Assembly: GCA_017427685.1 (NCBI GenBank)
Contig: JAFRSH010000002.1
Coordinates: 62,001 to 126,000, forward strand
DNA: 64,000 nt
Direction of reading: 5' to 3'
Source: Lachnospiraceae bacterium
Lineage (GTDB): Bacteria > Bacillota > Clostridia > Lachnospirales > Lachnospiraceae
Program-made: the position numbers and the translations under genes
Shown: piece after piece, positions 44,548 through 52,514 of the stretch
How positions within the stretch are numbered: position 1 is the first letter of the stretch
How the letters are laid out: every line of letters starts with the position of its first letter
The notes under the pieces: generated by a model
Told to the model about the DNA's origin: nothing
Database searches by the model: none
The model's input: only the letters and a program-made list of their open reading frames with translations

Positions 44548-45504
44548 ATGGCTAAATCGGCAGCAACGATCAGTGCACCGCGTAAAGATCGGAAATTCAC
44601 ATGGAAAGAGGTCAAGAGACAGAAGGTTCTTTTGATCATTGCACTTATAGTATTCCTTTACGGTATACTGTTCTATTACCTTCCTCTTTTCGGCTGGGCT
44701 ACAGCTTTCATCCAGTATAAGCCCAAGTTCGGAATCTTCGGATCCTCGTTTATCGGATTCGATAAGTTTAAGTTCCTTTTTACCAATGAAAGCATTGGAT
44801 TTTGGCGTGTTATGCGTAACACGTTCTGTATGGGCGCTCTGAACCTTGTTACATCAACGTTCATGGCAGTGGTATTCGCTATCCTGCTTAACGAGATCAA
44901 ACCCAATCTGATCAAGAAGCCCATTCAGACAGTTTCGTACCTCCCTCACTTCCTTTCATGGATCGTCGTTACAGGTATCCTTCACAGTGCTCTTTCAAGC
45001 ACAGGTATCGTCAACGAAGTTCTTATGGCTTTAGGAGTGACTGATCAGGCAATCAACTTCTTTGCATTCCCCGAATACTTCTGGGGCATCGTTGCCTTTG
45101 CAAATGTTTGGAAGGAAACGGGTTGGAATGCGATCATCTATCTGGCAGCGATCACATCGATCGACCCCACTCTTTATGAGGCGGCCTCGATCGACGGCGC
45201 GGGCAGATGGGCGAAGATTAAATATATTACACTACCCGGTATCAAACCTACATTCATGATCCTGCTCCTTATCAACGTTGGTAACGTTCTTAATGCGGGA
45301 TTCGAAGTTCAGTACCTTCTCGGTAACGGTCTTGTTAAGAAGGTTTCCGAGACCATCGATATCTTCGTTCTTAAATGGGGTATCAGCCAGAACGACTTTT
45401 CACTCGGTACGGCGGCAGGTATCTTTAAGAGCGCGATAAGCATACTTCTCATTGTCCTTTGTAATGCTTGGGCTAAGCATGCCGGCGAAGAGAGATTGTT
45501 CTAA
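44548..45504 (+). CDS. Carbohydrate ABC transporter permease, LplB type
   Basis: A 318-residue inner-membrane permease with about six membrane segments; the first is LLIIALIVFLYGILFYYLP (residues ~30-48). The ABC-coupling EAA loop reads EAASIDGAGRWAKIKYITLPGIKP. Features such as YLPLFGWATAFIQYKP and YLPHFLSWIVV are typical of the LplB/YtcP branch. ATG at 44548 has TAGGAG 8 bases upstream; an in-frame ATG at 44479 lies inside the hairpin and is less likely. It pairs with the next permease; no ATPase is present, so a shared MsmK-type ATPase elsewhere is expected. Confidence 0.93.
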   Translation: MAKSAATISAPRKDRKFTWKEVKRQKVLLIIALIVFLYGILFYYLPLFGWATAFIQYKPKFGIFGSSFIGFDKFKFLFTNESIGFWRVMRNTFCMGALNLVTSTFMAVVFAILLNEIKPNLIKKPIQTVSYLPHFLSWIVVTGILHSALSSTGIVNEVLMALGVTDQAINFFAFPEYFWGIVAFANVWKETGWNAIIYLAAITSIDPTLYEAASIDGAGRWAKIKYITLPGIKPTFMILLLINVGNVLNAGFEVQYLLGNGLVKKVSETIDIFVLKWGISQNDFSLGTAAGIFKSAISILLIVLCNAWAKHAGEERLF

Positions 45505-45521
45505 TGGAGGGTAGAGACAGT

Positions 45522-46424
45522 ATGAATCAGAAAACACACAAACCTATCAATGGATGGGATATCGCATTCAAGATCTTCCTTGCGATCTTCATGGTAATAT
45601 TCCTTGTTGCGACACTTTATCCCGTTATCAATACGATCGCTCTTTCGTTTAACGACGGTACCGACGCTGTCAGAGGCGGTATCTACCTCTGGCCCAGAGT
45701 TTTCTCCGTAAAGAGTTACTCTACGGTTCTTCAGATGGAGAACCTTCTTACCGGTTTTAAGATCTCGGTTTTGAGGACAGTCATCGGTACGCTTTCATCA
45801 CTCGCCATCAATGCGCTCCTCGCATTTGTACTCAGCCGTAAGCGTTTCCTTTTCGCTTCACAGCTTTCGTTCTTCTACGTTATCACGATGTATGTCAACG
45901 GAGGACTTATCCCGACATTCATCCTGTACAGGAACCTTGGCCTTATGAACAGCTTCTCAGTTTACTGGGTGACAGGCCTTGTAAGTGCATGGAACATGCT
46001 TGTACTCCGTACATACATGAAGGGCCTTTCGGAGTCTCTTGAGGAGTCAGCACAGCTCGACGGCGCAGGTTACTTCACGATCTTCGTTAAGATCATCTCA
46101 CCTCTTTGTAAACCTGTTTACGCTACGATCGCACTCTTCGTTGCGGTTTGGCAGTGGAACAACTGGTTTGATGCGATGATCTACAACAGAATGGCAACAG
46201 ATCTTACCGTACTTCAGTACGAGCTCATGAAACTCCTTTCATCGGTTATGCAGCAAAGCGGTAGTGCCGAAAGTGCCAAGGATGCCGGAGGCGCGAACAC
46301 GATCACACCTATCACCGTTCGTTCCGCAGCATCGGTTGTCACAATGTTACCTATCATCTGCGTTTACCCGTTCCTGCAGAGATATTTCGTTACCGGTCTT
46401 ACGATCGGTGGTGTAAAAGAGTGA
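45522..46424 (+). CDS. Carbohydrate ABC transporter permease, LplC type
   Basis: A 300-residue permease with six predicted membrane segments and the EAA loop ESAQLDGAGYFTIFVKIISPLCKP. Near the C-terminus the family GITVGAVKG-like end appears as LTIGGVKE. An ATG at 45504 overlaps the previous stop, but ATG at 45522 is preferred because GGAGGG (45507-45512) is correctly spaced for it. With the LplB-type permease it forms the heterodimeric channel. A strong perfect hairpin follows at 46445. Confidence 0.92.
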   Translation: MNQKTHKPINGWDIAFKIFLAIFMVIFLVATLYPVINTIALSFNDGTDAVRGGIYLWPRVFSVKSYSTVLQMENLLTGFKISVLRTVIGTLSSLAINALLAFVLSRKRFLFASQLSFFYVITMYVNGGLIPTFILYRNLGLMNSFSVYWVTGLVSAWNMLVLRTYMKGLSESLEESAQLDGAGYFTIFVKIISPLCKPVYATIALFVAVWQWNNWFDAMIYNRMATDLTVLQYELMKLLSSVMQQSGSAESAKDAGGANTITPITVRSAASVVTMLPIICVYPFLQRYFVTGLTIGGVKE

Positions 46425-46444
46425 TATAATATCGATCATAACAA

Positions 46445-46484
46445 AACACAACACTCCGTGGTTCAAACCACGGAGTGTTGTGTT
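46445..46484. terminator. Bidirectional terminator between transporter and pgi
   Basis: A perfect 19-bp inverted repeat: AACACAACACTCCGTGGTT (46445-46463) and its complement at 46466-46484, two-base centre. It lies between convergent genes. A/T-rich ends on both sides can serve both directions. Confidence 0.85.
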
Positions 46485-46544
46485 GTTCCTGTAATAGATT
46501 TTTCGAAACAGCCGGGATCATCCGACGGATGTGATCGCGGGTCT

Positions 46545-48131
46545 TTATCTCTTGATGAACATCTTGCTGTAGGCCTCGAGTGCACCGGTACATTCACCGG
46601 AAAGAACCTGGGTGGCAAGCTTTTTGCCGAGCTGTACGCCTTCCTGATCGAAGCTGTTGAGGTTCCATGCGAAGCCCTGGAACATGATCTTGTTCTCGAA
46701 GTGAGAGAGCAGTGAGCCGAGTGCTTCGGGTGAGAACTTGTCACCGTAGATGAGCGATGAAGGACGTCCTCCGTCGAATCGCTTGTTGGGGTTCTCATCG
46801 TCCTTACCACAGGCGAATGCAACGATCTGTGCTGCGAGGTTCGCACAAAGCTTCTCGCGTGACGTGCTGCCCTTAACCTCGAAGTCGAGATTGCCCTGGT
46901 TGGTCGAGAAGCCGACGAACTGGAGAGGCACGATGTCTGTTCCCTGGTGAAGGAGCTGATAGAAGGAGTGCTGTCCGTTGGTTCCGGGCTCACCGAAGAG
47001 TACGGGACCTGTCTTGTAGTTAACGGGCTCGCCAAATCTGTTGACCGACTTGCCGTTGCTTTCCATGTCTGCCTGCTGAAGGTGTGCGGGGAAACGTGAC
47101 AGTCCCTGTGCGTAGGGAAGAACTGCCGTAGTTGCGTATCCGAGCACGTTGCGCTCCCAGATACCGATCAATGCGTCGAGCAGAGGAGGATTCTTCCTGA
47201 TGTCGCGCTCCCTTGCCTGACCGTCCTGAGCGGATGCGCCCTGAAGGAATCTGTCAAAAACAAATCCGCCGATCGCGAGCGAAAGAACCGCGCCGCCGAC
47301 TGCCGATGTGGAAGAATAACGTCCTCCGATATAATCGTCGATGTAGAAGGAATCAAGGTAATCCTTGCTGTTTGCGAGAGGAGAGGTCTTGCTGGTGACC
47401 GCGATCATGTGCTTTGCGGGATCGAGACCGGCATCCTTGATCATGTTCCTGACAAGTGTCTCATTAGTCAGTGTCTCAAGTGTCGTTCCCGACTTGGAAA
47501 CGAGGATAAAGAGTGTTTCCGAAAGATCAAGTCCGTTCAGGACTCCGTAAGCATCGTCGGGGTCAACGTTGCTGATGAAGTATGCCTTCATGCGGAGCAT
47601 ACCCTTCTGACGTGCGTAGTTCTCAAGCGCGAGATACATGGCGCGGGGACCGAGGTCGCTGCCGCCGATACCGATCTGAACCACGTTCTTAAAGGGGCCG
47701 TTCTCGCCTGCGATCTCACCGCTGTGGACCTTCTTGGAGAACTCCGTGATGCGGTTCTGCTGTTCAAGGTAGAACGAACGCTTATCCTCACCGTCCACGA
47801 TAACCCTGGTTCCGAGAAGACCGCGGGTCATGTGATGGAGAACAAGTCGTTTCTCGCCTGTATTGATCATTTCGCCGTTGTAGAGGGCTGCGTACTTTTC
47901 GATGAGCTGAGCCTCATCGGCAAGATCCTGAAGCACGTCGAGTACTTCATCGTTGACCTGTTTTGCGGCGTAGTTGTATATAAGTCCCGTTGCCATCTGC
48001 GATGAATACTTTGCGACGCGGGCAGCACCGTCCTCACCGCCGAGCATCTCCTTGAGGGGAGCAACGCGGCCCTTGAGCTTTTCGAGTTTTTTGAATGATT
48101 TGAGTGTATCAAGATTGTTCCAATTGATCAT
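46545..48131 (-). CDS. pgi: Glucose-6-phosphate isomerase
   Basis: Interconverts glucose 6-phosphate and fructose 6-phosphate in glycolysis. The 528-residue protein is of the longer PGI form (~530-550). Motifs: QIGIGGSDLGPRAMYLAL, LVSKSGTTLETLTNE, GGRYSSTSAVGG, LQQADMESNGKS, LFGEPGTNGQHSFYQLLHQG (signature, split in two) and, near the C-terminus, FDQEGVQLGKKLA. The first residues MINWNNLDTLKSF match PGI N-termini, and AGGAGG lies upstream. It is monocistronic with a minus-strand promoter at 48199-48227. No fermentation or sugar operon is attached. Confidence 0.96.
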   Translation of the reverse strand: MINWNNLDTLKSFKKLEKLKGRVAPLKEMLGGEDGAARVAKYSSQMATGLIYNYAAKQVNDEVLDVLQDLADEAQLIEKYAALYNGEMINTGEKRLVLHHMTRGLLGTRVIVDGEDKRSFYLEQQNRITEFSKKVHSGEIAGENGPFKNVVQIGIGGSDLGPRAMYLALENYARQKGMLRMKAYFISNVDPDDAYGVLNGLDLSETLFILVSKSGTTLETLTNETLVRNMIKDAGLDPAKHMIAVTSKTSPLANSKDYLDSFYIDDYIGGRYSSTSAVGGAVLSLAIGGFVFDRFLQGASAQDGQARERDIRKNPPLLDALIGIWERNVLGYATTAVLPYAQGLSRFPAHLQQADMESNGKSVNRFGEPVNYKTGPVLFGEPGTNGQHSFYQLLHQGTDIVPLQFVGFSTNQGNLDFEVKGSTSREKLCANLAAQIVAFACGKDDENPNKRFDGGRPSSLIYGDKFSPEALGSLLSHFENKIMFQGFAWNLNSFDQEGVQLGKKLATQVLSGECTGALEAYSKMFIKR

Positions 48132-48198
48132 AAGTACCTCCTCTTTGGAAGCGGTCTTTACCGACTGCGTTTCATGAACCTGTTACGGCGTAACAATG

Positions 48199-48227
48199 AT
48201 TATACTTGATGAGAGATTTAATAGCAA
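48199..48227 (-). promoter_or_regulatory. pgi promoter
   Basis: On the minus strand, TTGCTA (48227-48222), 17-base spacer, TATAAT (48204-48199), about 70 bases before the pgi start. Confidence 0.65.
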
Positions 48228-48279
48228 GGCAAAAACCTTGAGTGCCGAATTTCGAAGTGCGCAGAGCCGTTAATTCATT

Positions 48280-48317
48280 TAAGCGATACCCGAAGAAAAG
48301 CCTTCGGGTACCGCTTA
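48280..48317 (-). terminator. Hairpin after the zinc-binding lipoprotein gene
   Basis: TAAGCGATACCCGAAG (48280-48295), loop AAAAGC, CTTCGGGTACCGCTTA (48302-48317), with one mismatch. It lies just downstream of the minus-strand lipoprotein gene. No clear U-run follows on that strand, so termination strength is uncertain. Confidence 0.55.
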
Positions 48318-48356
48318 TGAGGAAATAAATAATGAAATGAGCGGTAAATACGCGGA

Positions 48357-49463
48357 TCACCTGAGAGCATCCTTAAGTACGGAGAGGTTGCTCTGCATAA
48401 CTCCGAGGTAAGTGGTTCCGTTCTCGATATCCTTGGAGGTTACGGATTGGAGGGAGTCGAGAGTGAGGATCTTCTGATCCTTTGTGCCCGAGCTCTTAAC
48501 GATCGTTTCGGCGATCTTTTGGTCCGATCTCTCGATCGTCAAGACGCAGTGGAGGGAGAGATCGTCGACCTTGTCTGCAAGGAATTTGATCGTTTCAAAG
48601 CTGGCCTCGGTCTCGGCGGAGCATCCGACAAATGCGGCGTAGTATTTGATACCGTAGTCATCGACAAGATAACGGAACGGGAAGCGGTCTCCGAAGAGGA
48701 GGGTCTTTACGGGAGCGGCTTCGGTCGCAGCTTTGTAATCGTTGTCGAGAGAGTCGAGTTTTGCGGTATAAGCGTCAGTGTTCTTTTGATAATCCGCGGC
48801 GTTTGAAGGGTCGAGCTTGCAGAGTGCATCAGAAACGGCCTTTACAAGAGAGGAAGCGTTCCTGAGTGAGAGCCATACGTGCTCGTCGTACTCGATCTCG
48901 CCACCCTCATGATGGTGGTTATGGTCATGATCCTCGTCGTCATGGTCTTCGTCGTGGTCGTGATCCTCGTCGTGGTCGTGATCCTCGTCGTGGTCATGAT
49001 CCTCGTCGTGATCCTCATCGTGATCATGGTCATGTTCATGCTCGGATTCCTGCATACCCTCAACTACTTCTTCCTCTTTGACTGTGTCGCCGAGTGTCTC
49101 GAGAAGGTTGATCACTGTCATGTTCTTGTTTGTTGCGTTCTTCAGTGCGTCGTCCACCCACTTGTCGGATTCACCGCCGACGTAGATGAAGAGGTCGCAG
49201 GTCGAGATCTTCAGGATATCGCTCGCGGAGGGCTGGTAGCTGTGAAGGTCTACCCCGTTGTCGAGGAGCAGAGTGATGTCGGCATGATCGATGCGGTCAC
49301 CCAGAACGTTCCTGACCCAGTCGTATTCGGGGAAGATGGTTGTGACGATCCTGAGCTTGTCTGATCCGTCCGGGGAACCGGCAGTTCCGGAACAGCCCGA
49401 CAGACAGCCCGTGATATAGATAAGGGTTATGATTACAGCAAGTGCTTTTTTAGCGTTTAACAT
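48357..49463 (-). CDS. Zinc/manganese ABC transporter binding lipoprotein (ZnuA/AdcA-like) with His-rich loop
   Basis: A 368-residue cluster A-I (SBP family 9) metal-binding lipoprotein. Signal peptide with lipobox CLSGC (Cys near 25). Metal ligands fit LRIVTTIFPEYDWVRNVLGDR, the His in LLDNGVDLHSYQPS, the conserved DEHVWLSLRNA after the loop, and Glu/His in later strands. A His/Asp/Glu-rich loop (about 45 residues, (D/E)HDH repeats) lies between them, typical of zinc-specific members. ATG at 49463 has AGGAG upstream; an earlier in-frame start lacks one. No permease or ATPase gene adjoins it, so the partner transporter must be elsewhere. A good promoter and a dyad upstream suggest metal-dependent regulation. 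Confidence 0.92.
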   Translation of the reverse strand: MLNAKKALAVIITLIYITGCLSGCSGTAGSPDGSDKLRIVTTIFPEYDWVRNVLGDRIDHADITLLLDNGVDLHSYQPSASDILKISTCDLFIYVGGESDKWVDDALKNATNKNMTVINLLETLGDTVKEEEVVEGMQESEHEHDHDHDEDHDEDHDHDEDHDHDEDHDHDEDHDDEDHDHNHHHEGGEIEYDEHVWLSLRNASSLVKAVSDALCKLDPSNAADYQKNTDAYTAKLDSLDNDYKAATEAAPVKTLLFGDRFPFRYLVDDYGIKYYAAFVGCSAETEASFETIKFLADKVDDLSLHCVLTIERSDQKIAETIVKSSGTKDQKILTLDSLQSVTSKDIENGTTYLGVMQSNLSVLKDALR

Positions 49464-49485
49464 ATTAATCTCCTGATCAATTACA

Positions 49486-49539
49486 TTGTTCGTGCACGAG
49501 AACAATTCTCAATTATATGCGTGCTGATCAGTTTGTCAA
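49486..49539 (-). promoter_or_regulatory. Promoter and candidate metal-regulator site for the zinc lipoprotein
   Basis: On the minus strand, TTGACA (49539-49534), 16 bases, TATAAT (49517-49512). Immediately downstream, TTGTTCGTGCACGAGAACAA (49486-49505) is a dyad around CGTGCACG with two extra bases in one arm. Its place near the transcription start fits a Zur- or MntR-type operator, but I cannot confirm the regulator. Confidence 0.6.
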
Positions 49540-49622
49540 GTAATTTGCAACAGATTTGCAAATTTATCATCCCAATGTTGCAAAGATAATTTACCGATGT
49601 GCAGGATAATGTGTTTTTTTGT

Positions 49623-49651
49623 TTTCAAGAACGTATATTAAGTGGTATAAT
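49623..49651 (+). promoter_or_regulatory. Promoter of the DUF2156-phosphatase operon
   Basis: TTTCAA at 49623-49628, 17-base spacer, TATAAT at 49646-49651; a perfect -10 with weak -35. Confidence 0.55.
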
Positions 49652-49708
49652 ATATTGTGGTTTGATAGTGCAACCTGATGGGGGTATGTCAAACTGAAAG
49701 GTGGGAAA

Positions 49709-50635
49709 ATGCAATTTAATAATGTAGCGCTTGGAGATCGTTCTCTCATCGACAGTTACATGATGAAGTACGGCGGTGGCTCGTGCCAACATTCTTTTAT
49801 CGCGATGTTCGGCATGCAGGGTAAGTACGGCGACACGTTCTGCACGGAAGGCGGGGTGCTCTTTGTTAACAGAAGAGGTCTTTCGGACAGCAATAAGGAA
49901 GCCTTTCTTATGCCCATGGGTGAGCCGTGCGAGAACGATGATGGGCTGAGAGAAGCAGTTCTTAAGCTGCTTGACTACGCTCACTCCCAGGGTAAAAAAA
50001 TCGAGTTTAATACGTTGACCGAGAAGAATTCAGATAGGGTCACGGGACTTTTCCCGGAGCTCTTCCGTGCGGAAGAGGCCAGGGACAGCTTTGAGTATAT
50101 CCACGAGTTTGACAGCCTTGTTTTCCTCAAAGGACCGAGGCTTGCACGACGCAGACAGGATCTGAATTCCTTTAACAGGATCTTCGGAGACAGGACCGTG
50201 ATCAAGATCATCGAAGAGAGTGACATGGATGATCTGAGGGACTTTCAGACCTATTGGAACGATGACTTCAGAGAGATCTGTATAGCAAAGGGCAAGAAGA
50301 TCATCGATCACGAGCATGTCGGGATCATGAAGTCTTTTGACCGTTTCTTTGAGCTCGGCCTGAGCGGGATAGTGCTCAGGGTCGAGGGAGTTGTCAGGGG
50401 ATACGCTTACGGGACCGTTATTTCGGATGATGTCTACGACGTTCTTGTCGAAAAAGGAGACAGAGGGATCAAAGACATTTATCGTCCGCTCAATACGGAG
50501 CTCGTAAGGATGTGCGCCGCCGGTCACAGGTATATCAACCGTGAAGAGGATTGCGGCGATCCGGGGATGAGAGCATCAAAGCTTTCGCTCATGCCCGAGA
50601 TCCTCCTTAAGAAATATGTAGTCAGCGAGGTATAA
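49709..50635 (+). CDS. DUF2156 (phosphatidylglycerol lysyltransferase C-terminal-like) protein
   Basis: A 308-residue cytosolic protein of the DUF2156 family, whose GNAT-like fold is shared with the aminoacyl-transferase domain of MprF. The N-terminal half has the family start (FNNVALGDRSLIDSYMMKYGGGSCQHSF), then IHEFDSLVFLKGPRLARRRQDLNSFNR, where family members have the K-RNxxNxF element. The C-terminal half has GIVLRVEGVVRGYAYGTVISDD and INREEDCGDPGMRASKLS, the conserved NxExDxGxxGLRxxK motif. AAGGTGGG precedes the ATG. It lacks the MprF membrane domain. It is first in an operon with a transporter, an RsbW-like protein and a PP2C phosphatase. The acceptor substrate is unknown. Confidence 0.88.
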   Translation: MQFNNVALGDRSLIDSYMMKYGGGSCQHSFIAMFGMQGKYGDTFCTEGGVLFVNRRGLSDSNKEAFLMPMGEPCENDDGLREAVLKLLDYAHSQGKKIEFNTLTEKNSDRVTGLFPELFRAEEARDSFEYIHEFDSLVFLKGPRLARRRQDLNSFNRIFGDRTVIKIIEESDMDDLRDFQTYWNDDFREICIAKGKKIIDHEHVGIMKSFDRFFELGLSGIVLRVEGVVRGYAYGTVISDDVYDVLVEKGDRGIKDIYRPLNTELVRMCAAGHRYINREEDCGDPGMRASKLSLMPEILLKKYVVSEV

Positions 50636-50637
50636 AC

Positions 50638-51588
50638 GTGAATAAGCTCGAGGCGCGGTCTTTACTGGTGTTGATCACCTTCTTTGCTTCGATACAGTAT
50701 GTGTTCATCGGAGCGGCAGGGGATGATTATTCGCCGTTTGGGTTCCTTTGTATCACGAACCTGATCGGTCTTGTCATGATGCTTGTTTTGTTCGCCGGGA
50801 CGCTCGCGGCAGATTTTTACAGGATCACAAAGAGGGATATAATGCACGGTCTGCTGCTCTCTCTTGAGCTTACCGGTTTCAATGCTTTCACGCTGATAGG
50901 TGTTTCGGGAGCGGGAGCGACTGTAAGTGCATGCGTTCTTTCATCGTACTTTGTGTTCATTCCGGTGATCGCGTTCATACACAAATCGGAGAAACCGAAG
51001 AAGAACATTATCATCGCGTCGGTCATTACGGTAATCGAACTCGGAATAGTCGGCGGTTTTGATGTGGGGAGCTTCTTTGATCTTCACACGCTCGCGCTTA
51101 TCGCGGCCGATATATGCTTCGCGCTTTACACTTTTTCGGTCGGAAAGTACACGACCGATACAAGCCCCACGTTCCTTGCAATGGGACAGATGATCGGATG
51201 CTTTGTCATCACTTTGATTCTGTGGATCGGCGAAGCGGTTGTCACGGGAGAGACGATGAGTCTTCCCGACAGTCCGGCATTTATAATCTGCGTATTTTAT
51301 GTCGGTATTTTTTTGAAGGGTGTTTACACCATCGCACAGGTGAACTCGCAGAGATTTATTTCTCCCATCGAGACATCACTCATTTTTTCGACGGAGATCG
51401 TTATGACGATGCTCCTGTCGCCCTTGCTCGGGCTGTTCCTTGATGTTCCGAAGGAAGAGATCACGCCCGTCAGAATGCTCGGGGGATTGCTGGTCATAGT
51501 CGGTATTTTGATCGCCGATGACAATATATTCAAAAAGCTCACGGGAGTTGTGGGCTCAAAAAAAAAGGGTTTTATCAGGAGGTCCTAA
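50638..51588 (+). CDS. EamA/DMT family transporter
   Basis: A 316-residue membrane protein with about ten hydrophobic segments in two halves, the drug/metabolite transporter (EamA) pattern. Segment examples are ARSLLVLITFFASIQYVF near the start and MLGGLLVIVGILIADD near the end, the latter typical of the EamA C-terminus. The GTG start two bases after the preceding stop indicates tight coupling. A Lys/Arg-rich C-terminal tail should face the cytoplasm. Substrate unknown; DMT proteins export metabolites or amino acids. It is followed three bases later by the next gene. Confidence 0.85.
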   Translation: MNKLEARSLLVLITFFASIQYVFIGAAGDDYSPFGFLCITNLIGLVMMLVLFAGTLAADFYRITKRDIMHGLLLSLELTGFNAFTLIGVSGAGATVSACVLSSYFVFIPVIAFIHKSEKPKKNIIIASVITVIELGIVGGFDVGSFFDLHTLALIAADICFALYTFSVGKYTTDTSPTFLAMGQMIGCFVITLILWIGEAVVTGETMSLPDSPAFIICVFYVGIFLKGVYTIAQVNSQRFISPIETSLIFSTEIVMTMLLSPLLGLFLDVPKEEITPVRMLGGLLVIVGILIADDNIFKKLTGVVGSKKKGFIRRS

Positions 51589-51591
51589 GTA

Positions 51592-52497
51592 ATGAGAAAA
51601 GAAATTAGAATAATGCTGATCATAGTCGTGTGCATGATGGCACTGATAGTTCTTGATCTGCCGGTTCGTTTCTCAAAATTTGTCACAGACATGCCTCCCT
51701 ATCTGGGAATCAAGAATGCGGTTGCTCCCGCGTCGAGTCTTATGGTCGGACCGTGGGGCGTTATCGGATCGGTACTCGGTGTTATAGCCTGCGGGCTTTT
51801 TGACGCCGCCGCTACATGGAAAGAGATCATCTTTGAGTTGATAACGACAGTTATCGAAGGTCTGGGCATGTGGCTTCTGTGGCACGCGTTCACACCGAAC
51901 CATAAGGTTCGCTTCAGGCAAGCCACCGATCTTCTTAAATTCGCTCTGATCGCTGCTGCGATCTCGCTTCTGAGCGGAGGGATCAGCTTCCTCTTCATAG
52001 ACGGAGGAAACTTTTTACCCGTCACGCTTGTCCACATCATCAGTACGGTACTTATCGGAATCCCCGCAGTCATCATATACGGCGGGATCATGTGTCAGCC
52101 GCCCGTGATACCGGCATGGTACACGAGGCTTCATGACATTGAAGCGGACGTTGAAAACACCGACGAAAGCTTCCTTATGCTCAACGACAAGGTTGAGGAG
52201 CTCGGAGTCAGGCTCGGACTGAGTAAGAAGAGAAGCTTTGAGATCCAGAACACTATCGAAGAAGTTTATCTGCGTATCAGGACGCATGAACCGGAAGTCA
52301 AGATTCACATTACGATCGATGTTGAAGAGGCACTTTCAATCACATTTGTATACAAGGGAGAAAGGAACAATCCCCTCCGTATCTCGGCCGACGAGGACCT
52401 TGTCGCTCTTATCGGACTGAAGCTGATCGAACACAGAGCTATCAGAACCAGTTACAGATACTCGTCGCAGACCAACGAGGTACTCATCGTCCTTTAA
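51592..52497 (+). CDS. Membrane protein with degenerate RsbW-like ATPase domain
   Basis: A 301-residue protein. Residues ~1-190 hold five or six membrane segments, some resembling ECF substrate-binding components or MASE-type sensors (VAPASSLMVGPWGVIGSVLGVIA). After a linker with a charged helix, residues ~205-301 have the strand/helix order of the RsbW/SpoIIAB (HATPase_c_2) fold: FEIQNTIEEVYLRIRTH aligns with the usual LAVEEVFxNI, then alternating strands and a final YSSQTNEVLIVL. The N-box Asn and the DxGxG and GxGL loops are missing, so ATP use is doubtful. AGGAGG precedes the ATG. It sits just before an RsbU-like PP2C phosphatase, so a role in partner switching is suggested by context and fold, not proven. 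Confidence 0.6.
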   Translation: MRKEIRIMLIIVVCMMALIVLDLPVRFSKFVTDMPPYLGIKNAVAPASSLMVGPWGVIGSVLGVIACGLFDAAATWKEIIFELITTVIEGLGMWLLWHAFTPNHKVRFRQATDLLKFALIAAAISLLSGGISFLFIDGGNFLPVTLVHIISTVLIGIPAVIIYGGIMCQPPVIPAWYTRLHDIEADVENTDESFLMLNDKVEELGVRLGLSKKRSFEIQNTIEEVYLRIRTHEPEVKIHITIDVEEALSITFVYKGERNNPLRISADEDLVALIGLKLIEHRAIRTSYRYSSQTNEVLIVL

Positions 52498-52514
52498 CAC
52501 AGAGAGGAATCATT

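Noticed and set aside
48866..49364. Plus-strand frames over the His-rich repeat of the zinc lipoprotein
   Set aside because: Repetitive antisense translation (Val/Leu-rich or Arg/Pro-rich) of the His/Asp codons, not a gene.
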